DNA of 19,650 nucleotides from an uncultured Clostridia bacterium. GTDB lineage: Bacteria; Bacillota; Clostridia; TANB77; CAG-508. Below, one piece after another: positions 7,633 through 14,094 of the stretch. The stretch's first letter is position 1. Each line of letters begins with the position of its first letter. The notes beneath the pieces were generated by a model. That model was not told the origin of the DNA, searched no databases, and saw only the letters and a program-made list of their open reading frames with translations. The translations under genes and the position numbers were made by a program. The stretch spans positions 1 through 19,650 of the forward strand of contig CAKPOI010000028.1 of assembly GCA_934169775.1 (NCBI GenBank), written 5' to 3'.

Positions 7633-7673
7633 AAAAACATAAAAAGAAAATAAATAAGGAAGGAAGAAAAAAA

Positions 7674-8855
7674 TTGAAAGATTTTTGGAAAGAGCCAGAA
7701 ACCAAAAAAATAAATAAAAAAAGGATAGCAATAAGTATAACAATAGCAGTAGCAATAATAGCAGCAATAACAATAATGATAATATATAGAAAGAATGAAA
7801 ATTTTAGAGAATGGTTTGATACACAAATACTAAGAAAAGAAGTAAATCAAGATAGATTGGCAACAATAAGTATAAAAGAAGAAGAAAATCCACAAGTATA
7901 TGCATATAACCAATACATAGGAGTATTAAGCAGAAATGAATTTAAAATATATGGAAGTACAGCAAAAGAAGAAAAAAGCCTGCAAATAGAAATATCAAAT
8001 CCAATATTTGCATCAAGTAACAGATATTTAGCAATAGCTGAAAAAAAAGGAAAAAAGATATATTATATAACAGATAAAGAAATAGCATGGGAAAAAACAG
8101 TAGAAGGAAATATATCACAAGTACATATAAGTAAAAATGGATATGTAGCACTAACATTAGTTGATACAAGTTACAAAACAGTAATTTCAGTATATGATGA
8201 AAAAGGAGAACCACTATTTAATAAATTTTTATCAACAATGAGAGTATCAGATATAGCAATTTCAAGTGATAATAAATATCTAGCAATAACAGAAATAGAC
8301 GCATCAGGAATCAATGTAAAATCTCAAATAGAAGTATTTTCTGTAGAAAAAGCAAAAACAGATGCACAAAATTCAAAAGTAGCAACATATGAATTTGACG
8401 ATAGTGAATTAATAACAAATATAAAATATCAAGACAAGGAAAAATTAATATGCATGTCAAAAAACAAAATTGTAGAATTTTCGCTAGATGGTAGCAAAGA
8501 AGAATTATTTAATAATGATAATAAAAAAACAACCTTTCAAACTATAGAGTTATCAAATTATGTAGCAGAAATAGAAGAAAAAACATCAGATTTATTTTCA
8601 GCAGATTCAGTAGTAACAATAATCAATACAGAAAACAAAAACACATCAATATATACAGCAAAGGCAGTAACAAAAGAAATTTACACATCAGAAAATATAA
8701 TAGCATTAAATTTAGGAACAGAAATAGAATTTATAAACACAGGAGGCTGGCTAGTAAAAAGATACAAAGCAGCACAAGAAATTACAAATATCACATTATC
8801 AAGCAATATGGCAGGAATTATATATAGAGACAAAATAGAAATAATAAATTTATAA
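7674..8855 (+). CDS. Membrane-anchored beta-propeller-like protein (DUF5711 type)
   Basis: The protein has 393 aa. A short Lys-rich cytoplasmic start is followed by one membrane segment at about residues 22-39 (AISITIAVAIIAAITIMIIY). The remainder is extracytoplasmic and built of repeated beta-strand blades, for example NQYIGVLSRNEFKIYG, NRYLAIAEKKGKKIYY, NGYVALTLVDTSYKTVISVYD, NKYLAITEIDASG and NYVAEIEEK, as in DUF5711 proteins of Clostridia. The function is unknown; a scaffold or sensor at the cell surface is a reasonable guess. The start is TTG 7674, about 10 nt after AAGGAAGG. It is co-transcribed with cvpA, which begins 53 nt after its stop codon. Confidence 0.8.
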   Translation: MKDFWKEPETKKINKKRIAISITIAVAIIAAITIMIIYRKNENFREWFDTQILRKEVNQDRLATISIKEEENPQVYAYNQYIGVLSRNEFKIYGSTAKEEKSLQIEISNPIFASSNRYLAIAEKKGKKIYYITDKEIAWEKTVEGNISQVHISKNGYVALTLVDTSYKTVISVYDEKGEPLFNKFLSTMRVSDIAISSDNKYLAITEIDASGINVKSQIEVFSVEKAKTDAQNSKVATYEFDDSELITNIKYQDKEKLICMSKNKIVEFSLDGSKEELFNNDNKKTTFQTIELSNYVAEIEEKTSDLFSADSVVTIINTENKNTSIYTAKAVTKEIYTSENIIALNLGTEIEFINTGGWLVKRYKAAQEITNITLSSNMAGIIYRDKIEIINL

Positions 8856-8865
8856 AATATAAAAA

Positions 8866-8912
8866 GAAGGGAGAGTATGATATACAAAGATATCATACAA
8901 AAAAATAAATGA
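8866..8912 (+). promoter_or_regulatory. Hairpin and mini-ORF in the cvpA translation start region
   Basis: GAAGGGAG at 8866-8873 is the only good Shine-Dalgarno sequence upstream of cvpA but lies 35 nt from its ATG. Between them GTATGATAT (8875-8883) and ATATCATAC (8890-8898) form a perfect 9-bp hairpin with a 6-nt loop. An ATG at 8877 inside the hairpin opens an 11-codon frame (MIYKDIIQKNK) whose TGA overlaps the cvpA ATG as ATGA (8909-8912). Either the mini-ORF couples translation to cvpA, or the hairpin loops out 24 nt and brings the Shine-Dalgarno to about 11 nt from the cvpA start. Confidence 0.55.
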
Positions 8913-9469
8913 TAGTAGATATTATTATAATAGCAATATTAGCAGTATCAATATTTTTAGGATACAAAAAAGGACTAGTAGAATTAGGAATAGGACTATG
9001 TGCAGGAATTATAGCAATAGTTATAGCACTAGTTTTATATAGACCAATAACAAACATAGTAATAAACACAACAAATATAGACGAAAACATAGAACAACAA
9101 ATAATAGAAAAATCAAAAACAAATGAAATAGCAGAACAAATAGCACCAGAAGTAGCACAAGAATTATCATATAATGCAATAAGAGCAGTAGTAATGATAG
9201 CATTATACATAATAGCAAAAATAGCATTAAGATTTGTAACAGCTCTTGCAAATCTAATAGCAAAACTTCCAATATTAGATCAGTTTAACAAAACAGGGGG
9301 ACTAATATATGGAGCAATAAGAGGCTTACTAATAATATATGTAGCATTACTAATTGTAAGCTTTATAGGACAAATCAATCCACAAAATAAAGTGAATTCA
9401 GAAATACAAAAATCATTTATAACAAAAGAAATGTATAACAAAAATATAATTGAATTATTAGTAAAATAA
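8909..9469 (+). CDS. CvpA family membrane protein
   Basis: The protein has 186 aa and about four membrane segments. The start MIVDIIIIAILAVSIFLGYKKGLVELG matches the CvpA family N-terminus, including the YKKG motif after the first segment, which fixes ATG 8909 as the start. Later come RAVVMIALYIIAKIALRF and, before the last segment, LPILDQFNKTGGLIYGAIRGL, also family-typical. CvpA was named for colicin V production in Escherichia coli, and homologues are linked to envelope stress and bile tolerance; the role in Clostridia is unclear. It lacks a normally spaced ribosome binding site. The stop codon overlaps the first bases of a large inverted repeat. Confidence 0.88.
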   Translation: MIVDIIIIAILAVSIFLGYKKGLVELGIGLCAGIIAIVIALVLYRPITNIVINTTNIDENIEQQIIEKSKTNEIAEQIAPEVAQELSYNAIRAVVMIALYIIAKIALRFVTALANLIAKLPILDQFNKTGGLIYGAIRGLLIIYVALLIVSFIGQINPQNKVNSEIQKSFITKEMYNKNIIELLVK

Positions 9470-9667
9470 AATTAATATATGTATATGGTAAAATAATTTT
9501 CGAATGTGATTGGAACAATCTTAGAATTTCTTAAATAAGTTAATGGAAAGAGTTCACGTCGAGCGAAGCGAGGACTAAGTGGAAGGGTGCCATTAACTTA
9601 TTTTAGAAATTTTTAGTTTGTGTATTGAACCGAGAAAATTATAAAACCATATACATATATTAATTTT
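9468..9667. repeat. About 200-nt nested inverted repeat (MITE-like element or structured RNA)
   Basis: The outer arms at 9468-9489 and 9646-9667 are a perfect 22-bp inverted repeat. Further in, ATAATTTTC (9493-9501) pairs with GAAAATTAT. The inner arms at 9520-9546 and 9590-9616 match at 24 of 27 positions, including a perfect 14-bp block ending AGTTAATGG. The centre (about 9547-9589) is GC-rich for this genome and carries TTCAC/GTGGAA, GTC/GAC and a GCGAAGC tip. The left half also has a small local hairpin GATTG-GAA-CAATC (9508-9520). It fills the gap between cvpA and the LCP gene. T-rich sequence follows it on the plus strand, so it may also terminate the cvpA transcript. Confidence 0.75.
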
Positions 9668-9693
9668 TATTTATTTAAAATCAAAAATATATA

Positions 9694-9722
9694 TTGCCTT
9701 TTTAGGACAAATTTGCTATACT
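9694..9722 (+). promoter_or_regulatory. Promoter of the LCP gene
   Basis: TTGCCT (9694-9699), 17 nt, TATACT (9717-9722), about 20 nt upstream of the GTG start at 9749. Confidence 0.7.
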
Positions 9723-9748
9723 AATACATAAATAAGGAGGCAGAAAAC

Positions 9749-11164
9749 GTGAAAAAAAATAAAGAAAAAAAACATGGAAAAATAGAAAAGAAAAAAATGA
9801 AATTATGGAAAAAAATATTAATAATAATACTAGCAATATTAATAATAATAGGAGGCTGGTTTGCATATAAGACAAAGAAAAATGGTGGAGGGGTATCAGG
9901 AATGTTAGCAACAGTAGTAGGACATGATGAAGAAACAAAGAAAAATCTACCAGAACTAAAAATTTTAATATTAGGAGTAAGCACAGATTTAGGAGATATA
10001 TCACCTACAGACACAATAATGGTAGCATCATACAATCCAAAAAATCAAACAGCAAACCTACTATCAATACCAAGAGACACATATATAGGAAAAAACAAAG
10101 CAAAAGCAACGCCATCAGACAAAATAAATAGTTTATACAGTTATGGAGGAGCAGAAAAAACATTAGAAGCTGTAAACAAGCTAACAGGATTAGATATAAA
10201 ATATTATGCAGTAGTAAAAACAGAAGCACTAATAAAACTAGTAGATGCAATAGGAGAAGTAGACTTTAATGTTCCAATAAACATGAAATATGATGATCCA
10301 ACACAAAACTTACACATAAACTTAAAAGCAGGAGAACAAAAAATTAATGGAGATAAAGCAGAACAATTACTACGTTTTAGAAAAAACAATAATGGAACAT
10401 CATATCCAGAAGAATATGGAGATAATGATACAGGAAGAATGAGAACACAAAGAGAATTCATGATGGCAGTAATGCAACAAACACTAAAACCAGGAAACAT
10501 TTTTAAAATAGGACAAATATTAGATATAGCAAATAAATACTTAGAAACAAACATAGACTTTTCATATATAAAAGACTATATACCATATGCAGTAGAATTT
10601 AGTACAGAAAATCTAGAAACAGAAACAATACCAGGAATAAATAAAGAGTTACCAGAAAAAGCAAAACAACAATGGTGGTTCTTTGAAGCAGATGAAGATG
10701 AAACAGAAAAATTAATACAAAAACTATTCTATACAGAAGAAAATACAACAACAGAAGGAAAAACAGAAAATAACATAAGCAATGTAAATACAACAACAAA
10801 CACAAGCCTAAACAACACAACTAATACATCAAAAACAAATAGTACTACAAATACATCATCAAGTACAACATCAACAGCAAAATTAGATAAATCAGATATT
10901 AAACTAGAAGTATTAAACGGAAGCGGAGATACAGAAAAACTAGAAAAAGCAGTAGAACTATTAAAAGAAAATGGATATAATGTTACAAAAACAGGAAAAT
11001 CAGCATCAATATCAAAAACAATAATAACAAATAAAAAAGAATTAGACTCAGATACAGTAAAAGAAATAAAAAATGTATTAGGAACAGGAAGCATATCAAA
11101 TAATAAAAACACTAGTAGTAAAGTACATGTAACAATAGTAATAGGAAAAGACTTCAATCAATAA
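9749..11164 (+). CDS. LCP (LytR-CpsA-Psr) family protein with LytR_C domain
   Basis: LCP proteins transfer wall teichoic acid or other lipid-linked glycopolymers onto peptidoglycan outside the membrane. This one has 471 aa. A Lys-rich cytoplasmic start is followed by a membrane segment at about 22-38. The LCP domain runs from about 70 to 260, with PTDTI (D88), SIPRDT (R109, D110), SDKINSLYSYGG, the LLRFRK arginines and DTGRMRTQREF (R230, R232). A spacer of about 45 residues (about 331-378) is almost only Asn, Thr and Ser. The LytR_C domain runs from about 383 (IKLEVLNGSG) to the end. The start is GTG 9749, 8 nt after AAGGAGG. It is transcribed from its own promoter and ends at a terminator shared with the convergent carboxypeptidase gene. 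Confidence 0.95.
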   Translation: MKKNKEKKHGKIEKKKMKLWKKILIIILAILIIIGGWFAYKTKKNGGGVSGMLATVVGHDEETKKNLPELKILILGVSTDLGDISPTDTIMVASYNPKNQTANLLSIPRDTYIGKNKAKATPSDKINSLYSYGGAEKTLEAVNKLTGLDIKYYAVVKTEALIKLVDAIGEVDFNVPINMKYDDPTQNLHINLKAGEQKINGDKAEQLLRFRKNNNGTSYPEEYGDNDTGRMRTQREFMMAVMQQTLKPGNIFKIGQILDIANKYLETNIDFSYIKDYIPYAVEFSTENLETETIPGINKELPEKAKQQWWFFEADEDETEKLIQKLFYTEENTTTEGKTENNISNVNTTTNTSLNNTTNTSKTNSTTNTSSSTTSTAKLDKSDIKLEVLNGSGDTEKLEKAVELLKENGYNVTKTGKSASISKTIITNKKELDSDTVKEIKNVLGTGSISNNKNTSSKVHVTIVIGKDFNQ

Positions 11165-11218
11165 AAAACATAAAATCACAGACAAGTAATTCGGACAAAT
11201 ATATAAAAATTATAAAAT

Positions 11219-11248
11219 TATGCCCTATCTAGAGCAAGATAGGGCATA
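11219..11248. terminator. Bidirectional terminator between the LCP gene and dacF
   Basis: ATGCCCTATCT (11220-11230) pairs perfectly with AGATAGGGCAT (11237-11247), plus one more A-T pair at the base, with a 6-nt loop. T-rich sequence follows on both strands, which suits its place between convergent genes. Confidence 0.85.
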
Positions 11249-11323
11249 TGAAAACTTTTCTTTTTTCAAAATTAAAATTTTTTCGATTTAACAAAATTCA
11301 AAATCTATTAACCTAACAACCAA

Positions 11324-12559
11324 TTAATCAGAATTAACATTTTTCTTATCAGTTTTCCAGAAAAATAAAAGAATAAATAAAACCACAACTACAAGTATTA
11401 ATAAGCAAATTTGTAAATAATAAGTACGAGAAGTTGAAAGTTGCACATCATTATCAGCAACTAAATTAACTACATAAGACTTATCATCAACAAAATAAGT
11501 AGCAGTACCTAAAACTTTTCCTTGAGCAATAGGAGCAGAAGGAATATCCTTTAAAGTAATTTGAGGAGAAAAATCATCAGCTGACATAGAAGAATCTATT
11601 AAAGAAGAAACACTATCAGCTAAAACTAATTTTAAAGTTTTAGTATCTTCTGTAGCATTAGGTATAGAAATCTCTGTAACAACATCACCTTTATTAGCAA
11701 TATTTTTAAAAGAAAAATTCTTAAAACCATATTCAAATAAACTTTTTGTCTCATTAAAACGAATATCTGAAGTATCTGAATGTAAAACAACGCAAATTAA
11801 ATTTAAATCATTATAACTAGCAAAAGATGCCAAACAAAACATAGCTTGAGATGTAAATCCAGTTTTAGTCGTAACTAAAGGTTTGTAATAATAAGAACTA
11901 TTTGGCTGTAACATAGGATTAGTATTTTCAAAATCACGTTCTCCAGATTTATTAGTAGCAGAAAGATGACAAGACTTTAAACTAGCATAAGTTTTAAAAG
12001 TTGAATTTTTCATACAATACTGTAATAATAACGCAATATCATGAGCAGTAGAATAATGATTTTCGTCATGTTGACCACTAGGATTAGTAAAATGAGAATC
12101 TTTTAACCCCAAAGCACTTAACTTAGCATTCATTCTTTCTGCAAAAGCAGAAATAGAACCATCAAGATGATAAGCCAAAACATTAGCAGCATCATTAGCA
12201 GAATGAACCATAAGAACTCTAAGTAATTGATCAACAGTAATTTGCTCATCTGTTTGCAAAGGAACAATACTATATCCAGAAGGAATATTAGAAATAGCCT
12301 CATAAGGAACTGAAACAACATCATTCAAATTACAATTTTCAATAGTCAAAATAGCAGTCATAATTTTTGTAATACTAGCAGGTTCCATTTTATTATTCAT
12401 ATCTTTTTCAAACAAAACTTTAGAAGTAGAATTTTCAATCAAAACAGCAGAACCTGAAACAATAGAAGGTCTATTCGTATTAGCCAAACAAGGCACAAAA
12501 AAATAAAACACAAAAAAAATAAATAATAGCAATGTAGAATTAACTCTTTTAAAATTCAC
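11324..12559 (-). CDS. dacF: D-alanyl-D-alanine carboxypeptidase, DacF-like (S11)
   Basis: This penicillin-binding protein removes the terminal D-Ala of peptidoglycan stem peptides outside the membrane. It has 411 aa: a signal peptide at 1-26, then the S11 catalytic triad of motifs, SITK (62-65, nucleophile S62), SAN (120-122) and KTG (232-234). A beta-sandwich PBP5_C-like domain covers about 270-370. The C-terminus carries a true membrane segment (about 382-402, ICLLILVVVVLFILLFF) and KTDKK instead of the usual amphipathic helix. The start is GTG 12559, 7 nt after GGAG (12570-12567) within AAAGGAG. The symbol is by similarity; a sporulation role is not shown. Codons end mostly in T or G, unlike the A-ending codons of the plus-strand genes. 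Confidence 0.93.
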   Translation of the reverse strand: MNFKRVNSTLLLFIFFVFYFFVPCLANTNRPSIVSGSAVLIENSTSKVLFEKDMNNKMEPASITKIMTAILTIENCNLNDVVSVPYEAISNIPSGYSIVPLQTDEQITVDQLLRVLMVHSANDAANVLAYHLDGSISAFAERMNAKLSALGLKDSHFTNPSGQHDENHYSTAHDIALLLQYCMKNSTFKTYASLKSCHLSATNKSGERDFENTNPMLQPNSSYYYKPLVTTKTGFTSQAMFCLASFASYNDLNLICVVLHSDTSDIRFNETKSLFEYGFKNFSFKNIANKGDVVTEISIPNATEDTKTLKLVLADSVSSLIDSSMSADDFSPQITLKDIPSAPIAQGKVLGTATYFVDDKSYVVNLVADNDVQLSTSRTYYLQICLLILVVVVLFILLFFWKTDKKNVNSD

Positions 12560-12590
12560 AATAAAACTCCTTTAAAAAACATTTTTATAT

Positions 12591-12619
12591 AATATATATC
12601 ATTTTAACAAATTTTTCAA
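12591..12619 (-). promoter_or_regulatory. Promoter of dacF
   Basis: On the minus strand TTGAAA (12619-12614), 17 nt, TATATT (12596-12591), about 32 nt upstream of the GTG start. Confidence 0.65.
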
Positions 12620-12630
12620 GGTGTTTTTAA

Positions 12631-12769
12631 TTAATGTTTTTGGGTCCGGACTAAAAATGATTCAGGGACGGAGCAAAAATCATTAACAAAAACAAAAAAT
12701 GATTAAAGCGACAGAACAAAACATAAATAAAAATAAATAATGATTCAGGGAAATAGCAAAAATAATTAA
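12631..12769. repeat. Cluster of four 29-bp repeat units, one inverted and three in tandem
   Basis: The unit reads approximately TGATTCAGGGACGGAGC followed by AAAAATCATTAA. Copies lie at 12658-12686, at 12700-12727 (degenerate) and at 12741-12769 (25 of 29 bases identical to the first), with a 41-42 nt period. An inverted copy TTAATGTTTTTGGGTCCGGAC lies at 12631-12651 and forms a dyad with the first direct copy. The same unit occurs as a perfect palindrome at 17907-17968. The cluster occupies the gap between the divergent dacF and comEA genes. Confidence 0.75.
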
Positions 12770-12794
12770 TAAAAAATAGGAAAGGATGATAAAA

Positions 12795-13544
12795 ATGAAA
12801 GAATTAAATAAAAAACAAAAAATAATAGTAATAACAATAAGTGCAATACTTTTAGGTGCAATAATATACTATGTATATGGAAAGGAGACACCAAATATAA
12901 ATAGAAATGAAATAATACCATATGAATACGAAACAAATGAAATAGAAGAAAAAAATACAACAGTACTAGAAAATAAAATGGAAGAAAACACAGAAAAAAT
13001 AATTATATATATAACAGGAGCGGTAAAAAAAGAAGGAGTATATGAACTAGAAGAAGGTAGTAGAATATCAGATGCTATAGAACAAGCAGAAGGATTAAAA
13101 GAAGAAGCTAATACAGAAAACATAAATTTAGCGTATAAATTAGAAGATGGAACAAAAATAAAAATCCCGACCCAAAAGGAAACACAGGAAAATCTAAAAA
13201 ACAATATTCAAAATAATGAATATATCACAACAAACAGTGGATTAGAAAATGAAAATATATCAAATAATGAAAATATTATAAATAGTACTCAAACAAAGAA
13301 AGAACAAAAAATTAATATTAACAAGGCCACACAAGAAGAATTAGAAACTTTATCAGGCATAGGACCATCTACTGCTAATAAGATCATTCAATACAGAAAG
13401 GAAAATGGAAATTTTAAATCAATAGAGGAAATTAAAAATGTTAATGGAATAGGAGAAAGCAAATATGATGAAATAAAAAACAAGATTGTAGTAAAAGAAC
13501 AAAAGCGGACATTAATAACATTAGCACTTATTAGAACATTTTAA
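12795..13544 (+). CDS. comEA: ComEA-like DNA-binding competence protein
   Basis: ComEA is the membrane-anchored receptor that binds double-stranded DNA during natural transformation. Counting from ATG 12795 the protein has 249 aa: a membrane segment at about 10-28 (IVITISAILLGAIIYYVYG), an SLBB domain at about 69-125 (YITGAVKKEGVYEL to LEDGTKIKIP), an Asn/Glu/Thr-rich linker, then a helix-hairpin-helix pair with ININKATQEELETLSGIGPS and VNGIGESKYDEIKNKI. AAAGG at 12781-12785 abuts the ATG at 12786, so ATG 12795 with 9-nt spacing is preferred. The family normally ends just after the second hairpin; here about 15 residues (EQKRTLITLALIRTF) follow, encoded by an inverted repeat. No comEC gene follows. 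Confidence 0.88.
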   Translation: MKELNKKQKIIVITISAILLGAIIYYVYGKETPNINRNEIIPYEYETNEIEEKNTTVLENKMEENTEKIIIYITGAVKKEGVYELEEGSRISDAIEQAEGLKEEANTENINLAYKLEDGTKIKIPTQKETQENLKNNIQNNEYITTNSGLENENISNNENIINSTQTKKEQKININKATQEELETLSGIGPSTANKIIQYRKENGNFKSIEEIKNVNGIGESKYDEIKNKIVVKEQKRTLITLALIRTF

Positions 13545-13561
13545 AGTCCGCGTTTTTGTTC
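13497..13561 (+). terminator. Inverted repeat over the comEA stop codon, possible terminator
   Basis: GAACAAAAGCGGAC (13497-13510) pairs with GTCCGCGTTTTTGTTC (13546-13561) with a 2-nt bulge. The loop holds a smaller stem, TAATAA/TTATTA. GTCCGC is followed by GTTTTTGTT, so it can serve as a terminator for comEA even though the left arm is coding. Confidence 0.5.
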
Positions 13562-13567
13562 GTGTGC

Positions 13568-13588
13568 GAAATTTGCGAAGCAAATTTC
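13568..13588. repeat. Perfect 9-bp hairpin with GCGAAGC tip
   Basis: GAAATTTGC (13568-13576) and GCAAATTTC (13580-13588) are separated by GAA. The tip GCGAAGC is known to form an unusually stable DNA mini-hairpin, and the same heptamer lies at the centre of the large palindrome after cvpA. Confidence 0.7.
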
Positions 13589-13595
13589 TGTACAT

Positions 13596-13649
13596 CATTT
13601 TTTTATATTCTAGGAAGTTCGGAGAACTTTCCTAGAATATAAAAAAATG
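13596..13649. repeat. Long 25-bp palindrome with reversed T/A polarity
   Basis: The arm at 13596-13620 (CATTTTTTTATATTCTAGG and on) pairs with 13624-13649 throughout except for one bulged base, with a 3-nt loop. The T run is on the 5' side and the A run on the 3' side, the opposite of a Rho-independent terminator, so it is not one on either strand. Confidence 0.75.
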
Positions 13650-13676
13650 GCATTTACAAATAAAACGTAAATGCCT
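13640..13676 (-). terminator. Rho-independent terminator of tRNA-fMet
   Basis: GGCATTTAC (13649-13657) pairs perfectly with GTAAATGCC (13667-13675). On the minus strand the stem is followed by ATTTTTTT. It lies just downstream of the tRNA 3' end and shares bases with the adjacent long palindrome. Confidence 0.85.
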
Positions 13677-13682
13677 TAATTT

Positions 13683-13758
<76 letters not shown>

Positions 13759-13771
13759 ATGTACAATTATT

Positions 13772-13800
13772 ATTATAAGACTAAAAACAAACTTTGTCAA
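13772..13800 (-). promoter_or_regulatory. Promoter of tRNA-fMet
   Basis: On the minus strand TTGACA (13800-13795), 17 nt, TATAAT (13777-13772): both hexamers are perfect consensus, as expected for a highly expressed tRNA. Confidence 0.9.
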
Positions 13801-13858
13801 TAGATTTAGAAAAAAAAATAAAGTTACAGGTTTTAATGGTGATTTACAAGTTATATAA

Positions 13859-13887
13859 AGGAGATAAGATTTCAGAACTTATCTCCT
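13859..13887. repeat. Orphan perfect 10-bp hairpin
   Basis: AGGAGATAAG (13859-13868) and CTTATCTCCT (13878-13887) are exact inverted repeats with a 9-nt loop. It lies in the 336-nt gap between the tRNA-fMet and diguanylate cyclase genes, upstream of both promoters' transcripts. No gene ends here, so its role is unclear. Apart from this hairpin and the two promoters I see nothing else in 13759-14094 except the leader hairpin of the cyclase gene. Confidence 0.5.
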
Positions 13888-13955
13888 ATTTGATATTTAG
13901 ACTACCTGAATTGTAACAAAATAAAATTAATGGAAAAAAATACCAAAAAAAACTA

Positions 13956-13984
13956 TTGAATTCTGTCAACATAAATGATATAAT
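13956..13984 (+). promoter_or_regulatory. Promoter of the diguanylate cyclase gene
   Basis: TTGAAT (13956-13961), 17 nt, TATAAT (13979-13984). It gives a leader of about 100 nt that contains a hairpin TTTGCTTA-gata-TAAGCAAA near 14006-14025. Confidence 0.8.
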
Positions 13985-14094
13985 GAAAAAAGTTACCATA
14001 AAATTTGCTTAGATATAAGCAAACAACACACATTTTATTTGGAAAAATTGATTAGACGACATTTAAAATAAAAGAAAAAACAGGAGGAATAATA

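Noticed and set aside
12656..12769. Short CRISPR array
   Set aside because: Three degenerate copies at 41-42 nt period leave only about 12 nt of A-rich sequence between units, with no real spacers and no cas genes.
13985..14094. Possible c-di-GMP riboswitch upstream of the diguanylate cyclase gene
   Set aside because: The leader has only a small 8-bp hairpin and none of the conserved GEMM-I or GEMM-II sequence features.
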